From Microbacterium sp. AG1240 (GTDB taxonomy: Bacteria; Actinomycetota; Actinomycetes; Actinomycetales; Microbacteriaceae): DNA of 64,000 nucleotides. Below are positions 34,248 through 46,299 of this stretch, one piece after another. The notes beneath the pieces are model-generated. The model ran no database searches and was not told the origin of the DNA. It saw only the letters and a list, made by a program, of their open reading frames with translations. The stretch lies in the NCBI RefSeq assembly GCF_003635115.1, contig NZ_RBXJ01000001.1, positions 1,302,001 to 1,366,000 on the forward strand, written 5' to 3'. The translations under genes were made by a program, and so were the position numbers. Within the stretch, counting starts at the first letter, position 1, and every line of letters begins with the position of its first letter.

Positions 34248-36335
34248 TCACTCAGCGACGAAAAGTCGCATCGAGGTGCCCACGAGGGAGACGGTGTCGC
34301 CGGGTGATGAGGCGTCCTCCTGCGCGGTGGGCCGCTCGTCCGCGCTCGACCAGACCGGCACGTACCGTGCGACGCCATCGAGCAGGGGGAGTGTCACGTC
34401 GATGGGGCGTTCGTCGCCGTGCACCATGAGGAGCACCGTGTTGGGGTCCTCGAACTCCGGAGTGGAGGTGGCGACGTACTGCAGCGTGCGGTGCGCCGGG
34501 TTCGTCCACCGGTCTTCCGACATCGTCTCGCCGCGTTCGTCGTACCAGGCCATCACCGAGGCGGACGGCGTCGACTCGCCCGATCGAGCGAAGCGCGTGG
34601 GGCGCAACGCGGGGTTGGCCTGGCGGAGGCGGATCAGCTCGCGCACGTGGGCGAACAGGTCCTCCTGCCAGGGCTCGTGCTGCCACGACAGCCACGTCAG
34701 TGCGGAATCGTGGCAGTAGGCGTTGTTGTTGCCGCGCTGGGTGCGCGCGAACTCGTCGCCCGCCGTCAGCATGGGCACGCCCGCCGACAGCAGCAACGTG
34801 CCCAGCAGGTTGCGCATCGCCTTGCGGCGGATCGCGAGGACGCCCTCGTCGTCGGTCTTGCCCTCGGCTCCGTGGTTGAAGGAACGGTTGGTGTCGGCTC
34901 CGTCGCGGTTGTGTTCGCCGTTGCCGATGTTGTGCTTGACGTCGTACGAGACGAGGTCGCGCAGGGTGAAGCCGTCGTGAGCCGTGACGAAGTTCACGCT
35001 CGCCAGGGGCCCGCGCTCGACGCTGAAGGTGTTCGACGAACCCGCCAGGCGCGTCGCAAATCCGCCTACCCCGACGGGCGCGGTATCGGCGCGTCGCGCG
35101 TAGTCGACATCGCTCAGCCAGAAGTTGCGCACACGGTCGCGGTAGCGGTCGTTCCATTCCGACCAGCCCGCCCCGAAGTTGCCGGTCTGCCATCCGCCCA
35201 TCCCGACATCCCAGGGCTCGGCGATCATCTTCACGTCGGCCAGCTGGGGGTCATGGAGGATGGCCTGCAGGAGCGGATGCTGCGGGGTGAACGCGTGCGT
35301 ATCGTCACGGCCGAGGGTGGCCGCCAGGTCGAAGCGGAAACCGTCCACCTGCACCTCCTGCGCCCAGTAGCGCAACGAGTCGAGCACGAGTCTCGCGGCC
35401 GCGTCGGTGGAGGTGTTCACCGCGTTCCCGCACCCGGTGACGTCGATGTACGTGCCGTCCTCGGTCTGCCGGTAGTAGTTGCGGTTGTCGATGCCGCGGA
35501 AACTGGTGCGCGGTCCTCCGATGCCCTCCTCCGCCGTGTGGTTGTAGACCACGTCGAGGATCACTTCGAGGCCCGCCTCGTGGAGCAGCTTCACCATGCC
35601 CTTGAACTCGCGCAGGATGGCCTCCGGCCCCTCCCGCCGGCTCTCGGCCGTCGCGTATGCACCGTGCGGCGTGAAGAAGTTGAGGGAGTTGTACCCCCAG
35701 TAGTTGGTCAGTCCGAGCTGGAGCAGCCGTGGCTCGGTCGCGAAGGCATGCACGGGCAGGAGCTCGACGCTGGTCACACCGAGCGTCTGCAGATGTTCGA
35801 TCATCGCGGGATGTGCGAGGCCGGCGTAGGTGCCGTGGAGCGCCGGGGGCACGTCGGGGTGGCGTTTCGTGAGGCCCTTGACGTGACCTTCGTAGATCAC
35901 GGTGCGGTCGAGCGGGATGCGGGGTTTGCGTGCGTCGCCCCAGTCGAACCCGCCGTCGACGACGACGGATCGCCAGTCCTCGTATCCGCCGGAGACGAGT
36001 CCCCGGGAGTACGGCTCGACGAGGAGCGTCGTCGGGTTGAAGGTGTTGCCGGGGCCGTGCGGACCGTTGACCCGGATCGCGTACCGCGCGCCGGGGCGCA
36101 GCAGCTCGCTCGTGACGCTCCATACGCCGTCGCCGACGTCGGCCATCGGCAGCACCGCGGTCGCCCAGTCGAGATCGGTGTCGTCGAAGACGACGAGATC
36201 CATGGCGTCGGCGGTACCCGACCACACCCGGAGGGTGGCGATCCCGTCCGCGCCCCGCCGCACGCCCAGGTCGTCGAGCGCAGGACCGAGGAAGCGGGGG
36301 CCGGAGAGGACGGAGGGCGTCTCGGTGCGGACCAT
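34248..36335 (-). CDS. glgX: Glycogen debranching enzyme GlgX
   Basis: Isoamylase-type enzyme that removes alpha-1,6 branches from glycogen or limit dextrin. The 695-residue GH13_11 protein has an N-terminal CBM48 (about 10-115) and the barrel motifs VILDVVYNHTAEEG, VDGFRFDLAATLGRD (nucleophile), MIAEPWDVG (acid) and VNFVTAHDGFTLRDLV. GGYEDW, GYNSLNFFTPHGAYA and GNNNAYCHDS are also typical. The ATG at 36335 is preceded, exactly seven bases upstream, by a TACTCT -10, so it should be leaderless. First gene of the glgX-glgE-glgB operon, divergent from the cysteine desulfurase. Confidence 0.96.
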   Translation of the reverse strand: MVRTETPSVLSGPRFLGPALDDLGVRRGADGIATLRVWSGTADAMDLVVFDDTDLDWATAVLPMADVGDGVWSVTSELLRPGARYAIRVNGPHGPGNTFNPTTLLVEPYSRGLVSGGYEDWRSVVVDGGFDWGDARKPRIPLDRTVIYEGHVKGLTKRHPDVPPALHGTYAGLAHPAMIEHLQTLGVTSVELLPVHAFATEPRLLQLGLTNYWGYNSLNFFTPHGAYATAESRREGPEAILREFKGMVKLLHEAGLEVILDVVYNHTAEEGIGGPRTSFRGIDNRNYYRQTEDGTYIDVTGCGNAVNTSTDAAARLVLDSLRYWAQEVQVDGFRFDLAATLGRDDTHAFTPQHPLLQAILHDPQLADVKMIAEPWDVGMGGWQTGNFGAGWSEWNDRYRDRVRNFWLSDVDYARRADTAPVGVGGFATRLAGSSNTFSVERGPLASVNFVTAHDGFTLRDLVSYDVKHNIGNGEHNRDGADTNRSFNHGAEGKTDDEGVLAIRRKAMRNLLGTLLLSAGVPMLTAGDEFARTQRGNNNAYCHDSALTWLSWQHEPWQEDLFAHVRELIRLRQANPALRPTRFARSGESTPSASVMAWYDERGETMSEDRWTNPAHRTLQYVATSTPEFEDPNTVLLMVHGDERPIDVTLPLLDGVARYVPVWSSADERPTAQEDASSPGDTVSLVGTSMRLFVAE

Positions 36336-36341
36336 GCGTCC

Positions 36342-36348
36342 TAGAGTA
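36342..36348. promoter_or_regulatory. Overlapping divergent -10 boxes for glgX and the cysteine desulfurase
   Basis: Minus strand TACTCT (36348 to 36343) is seven bases from the glgX ATG. Plus strand TAGAGT (36342-36347) is a -10 for the cysteine desulfurase gene, 40 bases before its GTG. The two hexamers share five base pairs, so only one polymerase can use the site at a time. Confidence 0.5.
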
Positions 36349-36387
36349 ATGAGGCCGGAAGTCCGGAAAGTTACGCAAGGAGGCGGC

Positions 36388-37551
36388 GTGGCCGTCTACG
36401 TCGATCATGCGGCCACGACGCCGTTGCGCCCTGAGGCGCGAGCCGCGTGGCTCGAAGCCCAGGACGTGGTGGGCAACGCTTCGTCGATCCACGGCGGCGG
36501 GCAGGCTGCCCGCCGTGTGCTGGAGGGTGCACGCGAGCGTCTCGCCGTGGTGCTGGACTGCGATCCGGTCGAGGTTGTCTTCACCTCCGGAGGCACCGAA
36601 TCGATCAATCTCGCACTCAAAGGTCTGTGGTGGTCACGGCGTGCGGATTCCGGCTCGGTGGTGCTTCCCGACGGTGAGCACCACGCGACGCTCGACGCCG
36701 TTCGATGGCTCGCCGACCACGAGGGTGCCGACGTCGTCCCCGTGCCCCTCGACGCGGTGGGTCGGATCGATCCCTCCGCGTTCGCGCGCGCACTTCCCGG
36801 CGCGGCGGTCGCGACCGCCCTCGTCGCGAACAACGAGGTGGGAACGGTCAATGACGCCGCCGGACTCGCGGCCGCCGCCGCAGCGGCGGGCGTTCCGCTC
36901 CATCTCGACGCCGTCTCGGCCTTCGGGCATCTGCCGGTCGCATTCCGGCGGTGGCGAGCGGATGCGGAGGGCCCCGCCGGACTCGTCGCGATGAGCGTGT
37001 CGGGGCACAAGGTCGGAGCGCCCGTGGGCGTCGGAGCTCTCGTCGTGGGTCGAGCGGCGACCCCTACACCGCTGCAGCACGGCGGCGGGCAGCAGCGGGG
37101 CCTGCGCGCCGGAACCCAGGACATCGCCGGTGCCGCCGCGTTCGCCGTGGCCGCAGAGCTCGCCGACGGCGAGCGCGAGGGGGAGGCGCGGCGTCTCGAC
37201 GGTCTTCGCGACGCGCTGGCCCGCAGCATCCGAGACGCCCTGCCGGACGCCGATGTGCTCGGCGACCCGGTCGATCGCATCCCGGGCAATCTGCACGTGC
37301 TGTTCCCCGGCGCGGCGGGGGAGACGCTGCTGTTCCTGCTCGATCAGGTCGGGGTGTCGGTGTCGACGGGGTCGGCGTGCCAGGCCGGTGTTCCCGAACC
37401 CTCGCACGTCGTGCTGGCTTTGGGGCGGAGCGAACGCGACGCCCGGTCGGTGCTGCGGTTCACGTTCGGACGCACGTCCACGGTCGCGGATGCCGAGGCC
37501 GTCGCCCGTGCGCTGCCGCTCGCCTACGAGCGCGCCGCCGCCGCTCGCTGA
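36388..37551 (+). CDS. Cysteine desulfurase (class V aminotransferase, NifS/IscS type)
   Basis: A PLP enzyme that takes sulfur from cysteine, here most likely for tRNA thiolation because mnmA follows 33 bases later. The 387-residue protein has VYVDHAATTPLRP, NASSIHGGG, the TSGGTES motif, EHHAT, the PLP lysine in SVSGHKVGAPVG (about residue 211), HGGGQQRGLRAGTQ and the active-site cysteine in STGSACQAG (about residue 331). The GTG at 36388 has AAGGAGG about five bases upstream. It could also serve iron-sulfur assembly, but no scaffold gene is adjacent. Confidence 0.93.
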   Translation: MAVYVDHAATTPLRPEARAAWLEAQDVVGNASSIHGGGQAARRVLEGARERLAVVLDCDPVEVVFTSGGTESINLALKGLWWSRRADSGSVVLPDGEHHATLDAVRWLADHEGADVVPVPLDAVGRIDPSAFARALPGAAVATALVANNEVGTVNDAAGLAAAAAAAGVPLHLDAVSAFGHLPVAFRRWRADAEGPAGLVAMSVSGHKVGAPVGVGALVVGRAATPTPLQHGGGQQRGLRAGTQDIAGAAAFAVAAELADGEREGEARRLDGLRDALARSIRDALPDADVLGDPVDRIPGNLHVLFPGAAGETLLFLLDQVGVSVSTGSACQAGVPEPSHVVLALGRSERDARSVLRFTFGRTSTVADAEAVARALPLAYERAAAAR

Positions 37552-37572
37552 GCCCCGGCGCGCGACCCTCCG

Positions 37573-37578
37573 TAGACT
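37573..37578 (+). promoter_or_regulatory. -10 hexamer TAGACT of mnmA
   Basis: TAGACT then GGAGGA, then the ATG at 37585: six bases separate the hexamer from the start codon. The GGAGGA looks like a Shine-Dalgarno but touches the start codon almost directly, so a leaderless transcript is more likely. Confidence 0.55.
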
Positions 37579-37584
37579 GGAGGA

Positions 37585-38682
37585 ATGCGGATTCTTGCAG
37601 CCATGAGCGGTGGCGTCGATTCGGCCGTCGCGGCCGCCAGAGCCGTCGACGCGGGCCATGAGGTCGTCGGCGTGCACCTCGCCCTCTCGCGCGCGGGCGG
37701 CACGCTCCGCGCCGGAAGCAGGGGATGCTGCACCATCGAGGACGCGATGGATGCCCGGCGGGCGGCCGACAAGCTGGGGATGCCGTTCTACGTCTGGGAC
37801 TTCTCCGAGCGGTTCCGCGACGACGTGATCGACGACTTCGTGTCGGAGTACCGCGCGGGGCGCACTCCCAATCCGTGCATGCGCTGCAACGAGAAGATCA
37901 AGTTCGCCGCGCTCCTGGAGCGCGCCGTCGAGCTCGGCTTCGACGCGGTGTGCACGGGCCACTACGCGACCCTCGTCGACGGACCCGACGGGCTCGAGCT
38001 GCACCGAGCATCCGACTCCGCGAAGGATCAGTCCTACGTGCTCGGGGTGCTGACCGCCGAGCAGCTGGCGCACACGTACTTCCCGCTCGGCGAGACGCCG
38101 TCGAAGGCGCTCGTGCGCGCAGAGGCCGCCGAGCGGGGGCTGACCGTGGCGCAGAAGCCCGATAGTCACGACATCTGCTTCATCCCCGACGGCGACACCC
38201 GCGGGTGGCTCGCGGAGCGCGTCGGCGCCGAGCAAGGTGAGATCCTCGATCGATCGGGCGCGGTGATCGGTCGTCACGACGGCGCGCACGCCTTCACCGT
38301 CGGTCAGCGCAAGGGACTCCAGCTCGGTGTTCCGGCCGCCGATGGCAAGCCCCGGTTCGTGCTCGAGGTGCGCCCGGTGTCGAACACGGTGGTCGTCGGT
38401 CCGAAGGAGGCCCTCGCGACGGCCGAGATCGCGGGGGAGCGCCACTCGTGGGCCGGTCGCGCGCCGGCGCAGACGGCGTTCGCCTGCGACGTGCAGATCC
38501 GCGCGCACTCGGATCCGGTGCCCGCGCGTGCGACGGTGGCCGACGGCTGGGTCACCGTGGTGCCGGACGAGCCCTTCGACGGGGTCGCACCCGGCCAGAC
38601 CGCCGTCCTCTACGACGGGACGCGCGTGCTCGGACAGTTCACGATCGCCCGCACCGTGTCGGCGGTCCCGGCGGTCGTCTGA
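37585..38682 (+). CDS. mnmA: tRNA-specific 2-thiouridylase MnmA
   Basis: Adds sulfur to U34 of tRNA-Lys, -Glu and -Gln. The 365-residue protein has the PP-loop [12 protein letters not shown] (residues 6-17), the first catalytic cysteine in [12 protein letters not shown] (about 98-109), the second in [12 protein letters not shown] (about 192-203) and the C-terminal beta-barrel. Also typical are [12 protein letters not shown] and [12 protein letters not shown]. It follows a cysteine desulfurase, its presumed sulfur donor. Promoter at 37573. Confidence 0.96.
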   Translation: MRILAAMSGGVDSAVAAARAVDAGHEVVGVHLALSRAGGTLRAGSRGCCTIEDAMDARRAADKLGMPFYVWDFSERFRDDVIDDFVSEYRAGRTPNPCMRCNEKIKFAALLERAVELGFDAVCTGHYATLVDGPDGLELHRASDSAKDQSYVLGVLTAEQLAHTYFPLGETPSKALVRAEAAERGLTVAQKPDSHDICFIPDGDTRGWLAERVGAEQGEILDRSGAVIGRHDGAHAFTVGQRKGLQLGVPAADGKPRFVLEVRPVSNTVVVGPKEALATAEIAGERHSWAGRAPAQTAFACDVQIRAHSDPVPARATVADGWVTVVPDEPFDGVAPGQTAVLYDGTRVLGQFTIARTVSAVPAVV

Positions 38683-38731
38683 CGCGACGGCGCGGTGGTG
38701 TCCAGCCCGCTGCGATGTCGGCGCCGCTCCC

Positions 38732-41128
<2,397 letters not shown>

Positions 41129-41137
41129 CCGCGGCCG

Positions 41138-42829
41138 TCAGGAGTCCGCGAGCAGTCGCTCGCGCACCTGTCGTCTCAGTACCTTCCCGATCAGCGACTT
41201 CGGCAGGTCGTCGACGACGACGACCCGGCGCGGCACTTTGTAGGGCGTGAGGATGCCGCGCGCATAGGTGCGGATGGCCTCCTCGTCCAGGGCTGCTCCG
41301 GGTGCCAGCACGACCGCGGCGACCACCTCTTCCCCGCTGTGCTCGTCGGGAAGGCCGACCACCGCGACGTCTTCGACCAGCGGATGCTGCCGGAGCACGT
41401 TCTCGACCTCGGTCGGGGCCACGTTGAACCCGCCCGTGATGATGAGCTCCTTGATGCGGTCGACGATACGGACGAACCCCGCGTCATCGATCGTCACGAT
41501 GTCGCCCGTGCGGAACCATCCGTCGACGAAGACCGCCTCGGTCTCTTCGGGGCGACCGAAGTACCCGCCGAAGACCTGCGGACCCCGCACCAGCAGCTCG
41601 CCCGCGGCCCCGGGGGCGACGTCCGCCGTGGGGTTCTCGGGGTCGACGACGCGGCACTCGGTGCCGGGCAGCGGCAGGCCTACGGTGCCGGGCACGCGGT
41701 TCGCGGCGACGGGGTTCGCCATGAGCACCGGCGAGCACTCGCTGAGGCCGTAGCCCTCGACCAGGTATCCGCCCGACTCCGCTTCGAAGGGCACCACGAG
41801 GTCGTGGGGCAGCGCCATCGCGCCGGAGATGGCGATGTCGGTGCCGGTGAGTGCGATCCCCTTCTCCAGCGATGCCTTCAGCAGGCGGTCGGCGATGGGC
41901 GGCACGAGAGGTAGGAACGTCGCCGGATGCTTCTTGGTCACCGCGAGCACCATATCCGGATCGAAGCGGGGGAAGAGGACGAGTCGGGCGCCCATCGACA
42001 TGGCGAAGGTGAGGCACAGCGTGAGGCCGTACGCGTGGAACATCGGAAGGACGGCGTAGACGACGCACCCTTCGCCGCGAACGATCTGAGGCACCCACGC
42101 GCGCGACTGGGCGGCATTGGCGAGCAGGTTGCGGTGGGTCAGGGACGCGCCCTTGGGCACCCCGGTCGTTCCACTCGTGTACTGGATGATCGCGAGATCG
42201 TCGGTCGCAGGACGAGGGTGGGAGGGCGAGAGCGAGGGGCCGGCGAGCAGCTTCTCCCACGGCACGGTGCCCGACACCTTCTCGGTGAGGGCGGCACGCG
42301 ACTCTCGGGCCTTCGCGATGGGGAGCCGCAGCGCCAACCGCGTGGCGGCGGGCATCGCCCGCGTGACGTCGATCGAGACCAGCGCGTGCACGCGCAGGTC
42401 CGCGGGGAACTCCTGGACGGTGCGCACGACCTTGTTCCAGACGATCGCGTGCTTCGCGCCGTGATCCTCGAACTGCTTGCGCAGCTCCCGCGGCGTGTAG
42501 AGCGGGTTGTGCTCGACGACGACCGCGCCGAGACGGAGGACGGCGTAGAACGCCACGATGTGCTGCGGGCAGTTCGGCAGAACGATCGCGACCGGATCGC
42601 CGGCCCTCACGCCGAGAGCGCGGAGCCCCTCGGCGGCTCGGGCGATCTGCTCGTCGAGGTCGCGATATCTGGTCACCCGGCCGAAGAACTGCAGGGCGGG
42701 GGCGTCGGGATAATCCCGTGCCGAGGCGTCGACGATGTCGACGAGCGAACCCGAGACGGCCTCGAGGTCGGACGGCACCCCTTCCGCGTAGCTGGCGATC
42801 CAGGGGCGCGGCGGGTCGTAGGTCGTCAC
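41138..42829 (-). CDS. Long-chain fatty-acid-CoA ligase (AMP-binding enzyme)
   Basis: Activates fatty acids to acyl-CoA through an acyl-adenylate. The 563-residue protein shows the adenylation-family motifs A3 (YTSGTTGVPKGASLTH), A5 (GYGLSECSP), A7 (GWFRTGDIV), A8 (RIVDRIKELIITGGFNVAPTEVE) and the catalytic lysine in LPKSLIGKVLRR. I start at the GTG at 42829, six bases after a TAGGCT -10; a second GTG two codons upstream (42835) abuts the -10 itself. Substrate chain length is not readable from sequence. Convergent with ligA, divergent from gatC. Confidence 0.92.
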   Translation of the reverse strand: MTTYDPPRPWIASYAEGVPSDLEAVSGSLVDIVDASARDYPDAPALQFFGRVTRYRDLDEQIARAAEGLRALGVRAGDPVAIVLPNCPQHIVAFYAVLRLGAVVVEHNPLYTPRELRKQFEDHGAKHAIVWNKVVRTVQEFPADLRVHALVSIDVTRAMPAATRLALRLPIAKARESRAALTEKVSGTVPWEKLLAGPSLSPSHPRPATDDLAIIQYTSGTTGVPKGASLTHRNLLANAAQSRAWVPQIVRGEGCVVYAVLPMFHAYGLTLCLTFAMSMGARLVLFPRFDPDMVLAVTKKHPATFLPLVPPIADRLLKASLEKGIALTGTDIAISGAMALPHDLVVPFEAESGGYLVEGYGLSECSPVLMANPVAANRVPGTVGLPLPGTECRVVDPENPTADVAPGAAGELLVRGPQVFGGYFGRPEETEAVFVDGWFRTGDIVTIDDAGFVRIVDRIKELIITGGFNVAPTEVENVLRQHPLVEDVAVVGLPDEHSGEEVVAAVVLAPGAALDEEAIRTYARGILTPYKVPRRVVVVDDLPKSLIGKVLRRQVRERLLADS

Positions 42830-42835
42830 GCGCAC

Positions 42836-42890
42836 AGCCTAGCCAGCGATGCGTCGGGCACCGAGGAGCGTCGCCGCGCAGACCTAGACT
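42836..42890. promoter_or_regulatory. Divergent -10 boxes of the acyl-CoA ligase gene and gatCAB
   Basis: Minus strand TAGGCT (42841 to 42836) lies six bases from the GTG at 42829. Plus strand TAGACT (42885-42890) lies six bases from the gatC GTG at 42897. Both transcripts are predicted leaderless. The two hexamers are about 44 bases apart, so polymerases could compete. Confidence 0.55.
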
Positions 42891-42896
42891 GGGGGA

Positions 42897-43196
42897 GTGT
42901 CTGAAATTACCCCCGATCTCGTGCGCCATCTCGGCGTGCTCGCCCGGATCCAGCTGAACGACGAGGAGGTCGAGCGCCTGACCGGCCAGCTCGACGCGAT
43001 CGTCGACAACATCGCGAAGGTGTCGCAGGTCGCGACCCCCGACGTCGTCGCGACGAGCCACCCGGTGGCGCTGGAGAACGTCTTCCGAGCCGACGTGCCC
43101 GGCGGGGAGCTGAGTCGCGAGCAAGTGCTGCAGAACGCGCCTGATGCCACCGAAGACCGATTCCGCGTGACCGCGATCCTGGGGGAGGAACAGTGA
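42897..43196 (+). CDS. gatC: Asp-tRNA(Asn)/Glu-tRNA(Gln) amidotransferase subunit C
   Basis: Small subunit that holds GatA and GatB together. The 99-residue protein has the family pattern [39 protein letters not shown] and the C-terminal LRAD-type segment (VFRADVPG). The GTG at 42897 is six bases after the -10. Its end overlaps gatA (GTGA at 43193). Confidence 0.95.
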   Translation: MSEITPDLVRHLGVLARIQLNDEEVERLTGQLDAIVDNIAKVSQVATPDVVATSHPVALENVFRADVPGGELSREQVLQNAPDATEDRFRVTAILGEEQ

Positions 43197-44725
43197 GCGA
43201 CCTCACTCGTCTGAATGCCGCCGACCTCGCCTCGGCGCTCGCTCGCGGCGAGGTGTCGAGCGTCGAGGCCACGCGCGCGCACCTCGACCGCATCGCGGCC
43301 GTCGACGGCGACGTCCACGCCTTCCTGCACGTCAGCGACCACGCGGTCGCTGTCGCCGAGGACATCGATCGGCGACGGGCCGCGGGCGAGCAACTCGGTC
43401 CCCTCGCGGGCGTGCCGCTCGCCATCAAAGACGTGCTGGTGACCACCGACATGCCGTCCACGAGCGGCTCGAAGATCCTCGAGGGGTACATGTCGCCCTA
43501 CGACGCGACGGTCGTCGCGCGCTCGCGCGCTGCGGATCTCGTCCCCCTCGGCAAGACCAACATGGACGAGTTCGCCATGGGGTCCTCCACCGAGCACTCG
43601 GCGTACGGGCCGACGCGCAACCCGTGGGACCTCGATCGCATCCCCGGCGGTTCCGGCGGGGGCTCGGCCGCCGCGGTGGCCGCCTTCGAGGCTCCTCTCG
43701 CCCTCGGTTCCGACACCGGAGGCTCGATCCGTCAGCCGGCGCACGTCACCGGCACCGTCGGCGTGAAGCCGACCTACGGCGGCGTCAGCCGTTACGGAGC
43801 GATCGCGCTCGCCTCGAGCCTCGACCAGGTCGGCCCCGTCACTCGCACGGTGCTCGACGCGGGCCTCCTGCACGACGTGATCGGCGGGCACGATCCGCAG
43901 GATTCGACGTCGCTGACCGACGCGTGGCCGTCGTTCGCCGACGCCGCGCGGGACGGCGCCCGGGGCGACGTGCTGCGCGGTCTGAAGGTCGGCGTGATCA
44001 AGGAACTGCCCGACAGCGGGTTCCAGGCCGGAGTGTCCGCGTCGTTCCGCACGTCGCTGGCGGCCATGGAAGCGCAGGGCGCCGAGATCGTCGAGATCAG
44101 CGCTCCCCACTTCGAGTACGGGGTGGCGGCCTACTACCTCATCCTCCCGGCGGAGGCGTCGAGCAACCTGGCGAAGTTCGACTCCGTGCGCTTCGGCCTG
44201 CGCGTCACGCCTCCCGGAGGTGCGACCGTCGAGGAGGTCATGGCCGCCACGCGCGAAGCAGGCTTCGGCGACGAGGTGAAGCGCCGCATCATCCTGGGCA
44301 CCTACGCCCTGTCGGCCGGCTACTACGACGCCTACTACGGCAGCGCGCAGAAGGTGCGGACGCTGATCCAGCAGGACTTCGCCGCCGCGTTCTCGGCCGT
44401 CGACGTCATCGCGACGCCGTCGGCGCCGACCACCGCATTCCGCATCGGCGAGAAGATCGACGACCCGCTGCAGATGTACCTGAACGACGTGACTACGATC
44501 CCCGCAAACCTCGCTGGTGTACCGGGTATCTCGATCCCCTCCGGACTCGCCGAGGAGGACGGGCTGCCCGTGGGCATCCAGTTCCTCGCGCCGGTCCGTG
44601 AGGACGCCCGCCTGTACCGCGTCGGCGCGGCGCTCGAAGCGCTGCTCGTCGACTCGTGGGGCGGCCCCCTGCTCGACCGGGCGCCGGTCCTTCGACAGGC
44701 TCAGGCAACGGAAGGTGTGGCGTGA
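43193..44725 (+). CDS. gatA: Asp-tRNA(Asn)/Glu-tRNA(Gln) amidotransferase subunit A
   Basis: Glutaminase subunit that releases ammonia for the transamidation of mischarged tRNA. The 510-residue amidase-signature protein has the catalytic lysine in [10 protein letters not shown], the Gly/Ser-rich core [13 protein letters not shown] with the cis-serine, and the nucleophile serine in [12 protein letters not shown]. Start GTG at 43193 overlapping gatC; stop overlaps the gatB ATG. The complex normally replaces missing GlnRS, so Gln-tRNA is probably made indirectly here. Confidence 0.97.
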   Translation: MSDLTRLNAADLASALARGEVSSVEATRAHLDRIAAVDGDVHAFLHVSDHAVAVAEDIDRRRAAGEQLGPLAGVPLAIKDVLVTTDMPSTSGSKILEGYMSPYDATVVARSRAADLVPLGKTNMDEFAMGSSTEHSAYGPTRNPWDLDRIPGGSGGGSAAAVAAFEAPLALGSDTGGSIRQPAHVTGTVGVKPTYGGVSRYGAIALASSLDQVGPVTRTVLDAGLLHDVIGGHDPQDSTSLTDAWPSFADAARDGARGDVLRGLKVGVIKELPDSGFQAGVSASFRTSLAAMEAQGAEIVEISAPHFEYGVAAYYLILPAEASSNLAKFDSVRFGLRVTPPGGATVEEVMAATREAGFGDEVKRRIILGTYALSAGYYDAYYGSAQKVRTLIQQDFAAAFSAVDVIATPSAPTTAFRIGEKIDDPLQMYLNDVTTIPANLAGVPGISIPSGLAEEDGLPVGIQFLAPVREDARLYRVGAALEALLVDSWGGPLLDRAPVLRQAQATEGVA

Positions 44726-46254
44726 TGGCCAAGAGTGCACTGATGGACTTCGATGAGGCGCTCGAGCGCTTCGAACCCGTGATGGGGTTCGAAGTCCACG
44801 TGGAGTTGAACACCGCGACGAAGATGTTCTCGGGCGCGCCCAACCCCGCCAACGAGGCCAACCACGGCGCCGCAGCGAACACCCTCGTGGCACCGGTCGA
44901 CATGGGGTTGCCGGGGGCGCTCCCCAACGTCAACGCCGAAGCGGTTCGTTACTCGATCAGTCTCGGCCTCGCGCTCGGATGCTCGATCGCTCCGTCGAGC
45001 CGTTTCGCCCGCAAGAACTACTTCTATCCCGACCTGGGGAAGAACTACCAGATCTCGCAGTACGACGAGCCGATCGCGTTCGAGGGCGAGGTCGAGGTGG
45101 AGCTGGCCGACGGCACCCTGGTTCGCGTGCCGATCGAGCGCGCCCACATGGAGGAGGACGCCGGCAAGCTCACGCACGTCGGAGGCGCGACCGGGCGCAT
45201 CCAGGGCGCGGAGTACTCCCTCGTGGACTACAACCGTGCGGGGGTCCCGCTCGTCGAGATCGTCACCAAGCCGATCTACGGGGGCGAGCACCGTTCGCCC
45301 GAGATCGCGAAGGCCTACGTTCAGGCGATCCGCGACATCGTGCTCTCGCTCGGCATCTCCGAGGCGCGGATGGAGCGCGGAAACCTCCGCTGCGACGCGA
45401 ACGTCTCCCTCCGGCCGCGCAGCGCCGCCGGCGAGGAGCCGGCACCGCTGGGAACGCGCACCGAGACGAAGAACGTGAACTCGATGCGTTCGGTCGAGCG
45501 CGCCGTGCGGTACGAGATCCAGCGGCAGGCGGCGATCCTCGCCGGGGGAGGATCGATCACCCAGGAGACCCGTCACTGGCATGAGGACACCGGGACGACC
45601 TCGCCGGGACGGCCGAAGTCCGATGCCGACGACTACCGGTACTTCCCCGAGCCCGACCTGCTTCCCGTGGCACCGTCGATCGAGCTGATCGAGGAGCTGC
45701 GCGCACAGCTGCCCGAGCCGCCGGCGGTGCGTCGTCGCCGGTTGAAGGCCGATTGGGGCTTCACCGACCTGGAGTTCCAGGACGTGGCCAATGGCGGTCT
45801 GCTCGCCGAGGTGGAGGCGACGGTGGCTGCGGGCGCGAGCCCGGCATCGGCGCGCAAATGGTGGACCGGCGAGATCAGCCGTATCGCCAACGCCGCCGAC
45901 CGCGAAGCATCCGATCTCATCGCTCCGGCCGACGTCGCCGCGCTGCAGAAGCTCATCGACTCCGGAACGCTCACCGACAAGCTCGCCCGCCAGGTGCTCG
46001 AGGGCGTCGTCGCGGGGGAGGGCACGCCGCAGGAGGTCATCGACGCGCGCGGGCTCGCGGTGGTTTCCGACGATGGCGCGCTGATCGCCGCGATCGACGA
46101 GGCGCTGGCGTCCCAGCCGGATGTCATGGCGAAGATCCGCGACGGCAAAGTGCAAGCCGCCGGAGCGATCATCGGTGCCGTGATGAAGGCGATGAAGGGT
46201 CAGGCCGACGCGGCGCGCGTGCGCGAGCTGATCCTGGAGCGCGCCGCCCAGTGA
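44725..46254 (+). CDS. gatB: Asp-tRNA(Asn)/Glu-tRNA(Gln) amidotransferase subunit B
   Basis: Kinase/amidase subunit that phosphorylates and amidates the tRNA-bound Glu or Asp. The 509-residue protein has the signature [52 protein letters not shown] and [14 protein letters not shown]. The C-terminal YqeY-type tRNA-binding tail follows ([22 protein letters not shown] ... [15 protein letters not shown]). The ATG at 44725 overlaps the gatA stop as ATGA. Confidence 0.98.
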   Translation: MAKSALMDFDEALERFEPVMGFEVHVELNTATKMFSGAPNPANEANHGAAANTLVAPVDMGLPGALPNVNAEAVRYSISLGLALGCSIAPSSRFARKNYFYPDLGKNYQISQYDEPIAFEGEVEVELADGTLVRVPIERAHMEEDAGKLTHVGGATGRIQGAEYSLVDYNRAGVPLVEIVTKPIYGGEHRSPEIAKAYVQAIRDIVLSLGISEARMERGNLRCDANVSLRPRSAAGEEPAPLGTRTETKNVNSMRSVERAVRYEIQRQAAILAGGGSITQETRHWHEDTGTTSPGRPKSDADDYRYFPEPDLLPVAPSIELIEELRAQLPEPPAVRRRRLKADWGFTDLEFQDVANGGLLAEVEATVAAGASPASARKWWTGEISRIANAADREASDLIAPADVAALQKLIDSGTLTDKLARQVLEGVVAGEGTPQEVIDARGLAVVSDDGALIAAIDEALASQPDVMAKIRDGKVQAAGAIIGAVMKAMKGQADAARVRELILERAAQ

Positions 46255-46299
46255 TGGTCTCCTCGCCGCGATGTCGGTGGGGAGGGCGAGAATCGAACC

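Noticed and set aside
37579..37584. GGAGGA before mnmA as a Shine-Dalgarno
   Set aside because: It ends directly at the ATG, too close to pair with 16S rRNA, and lies between the -10 and the expected transcription start.
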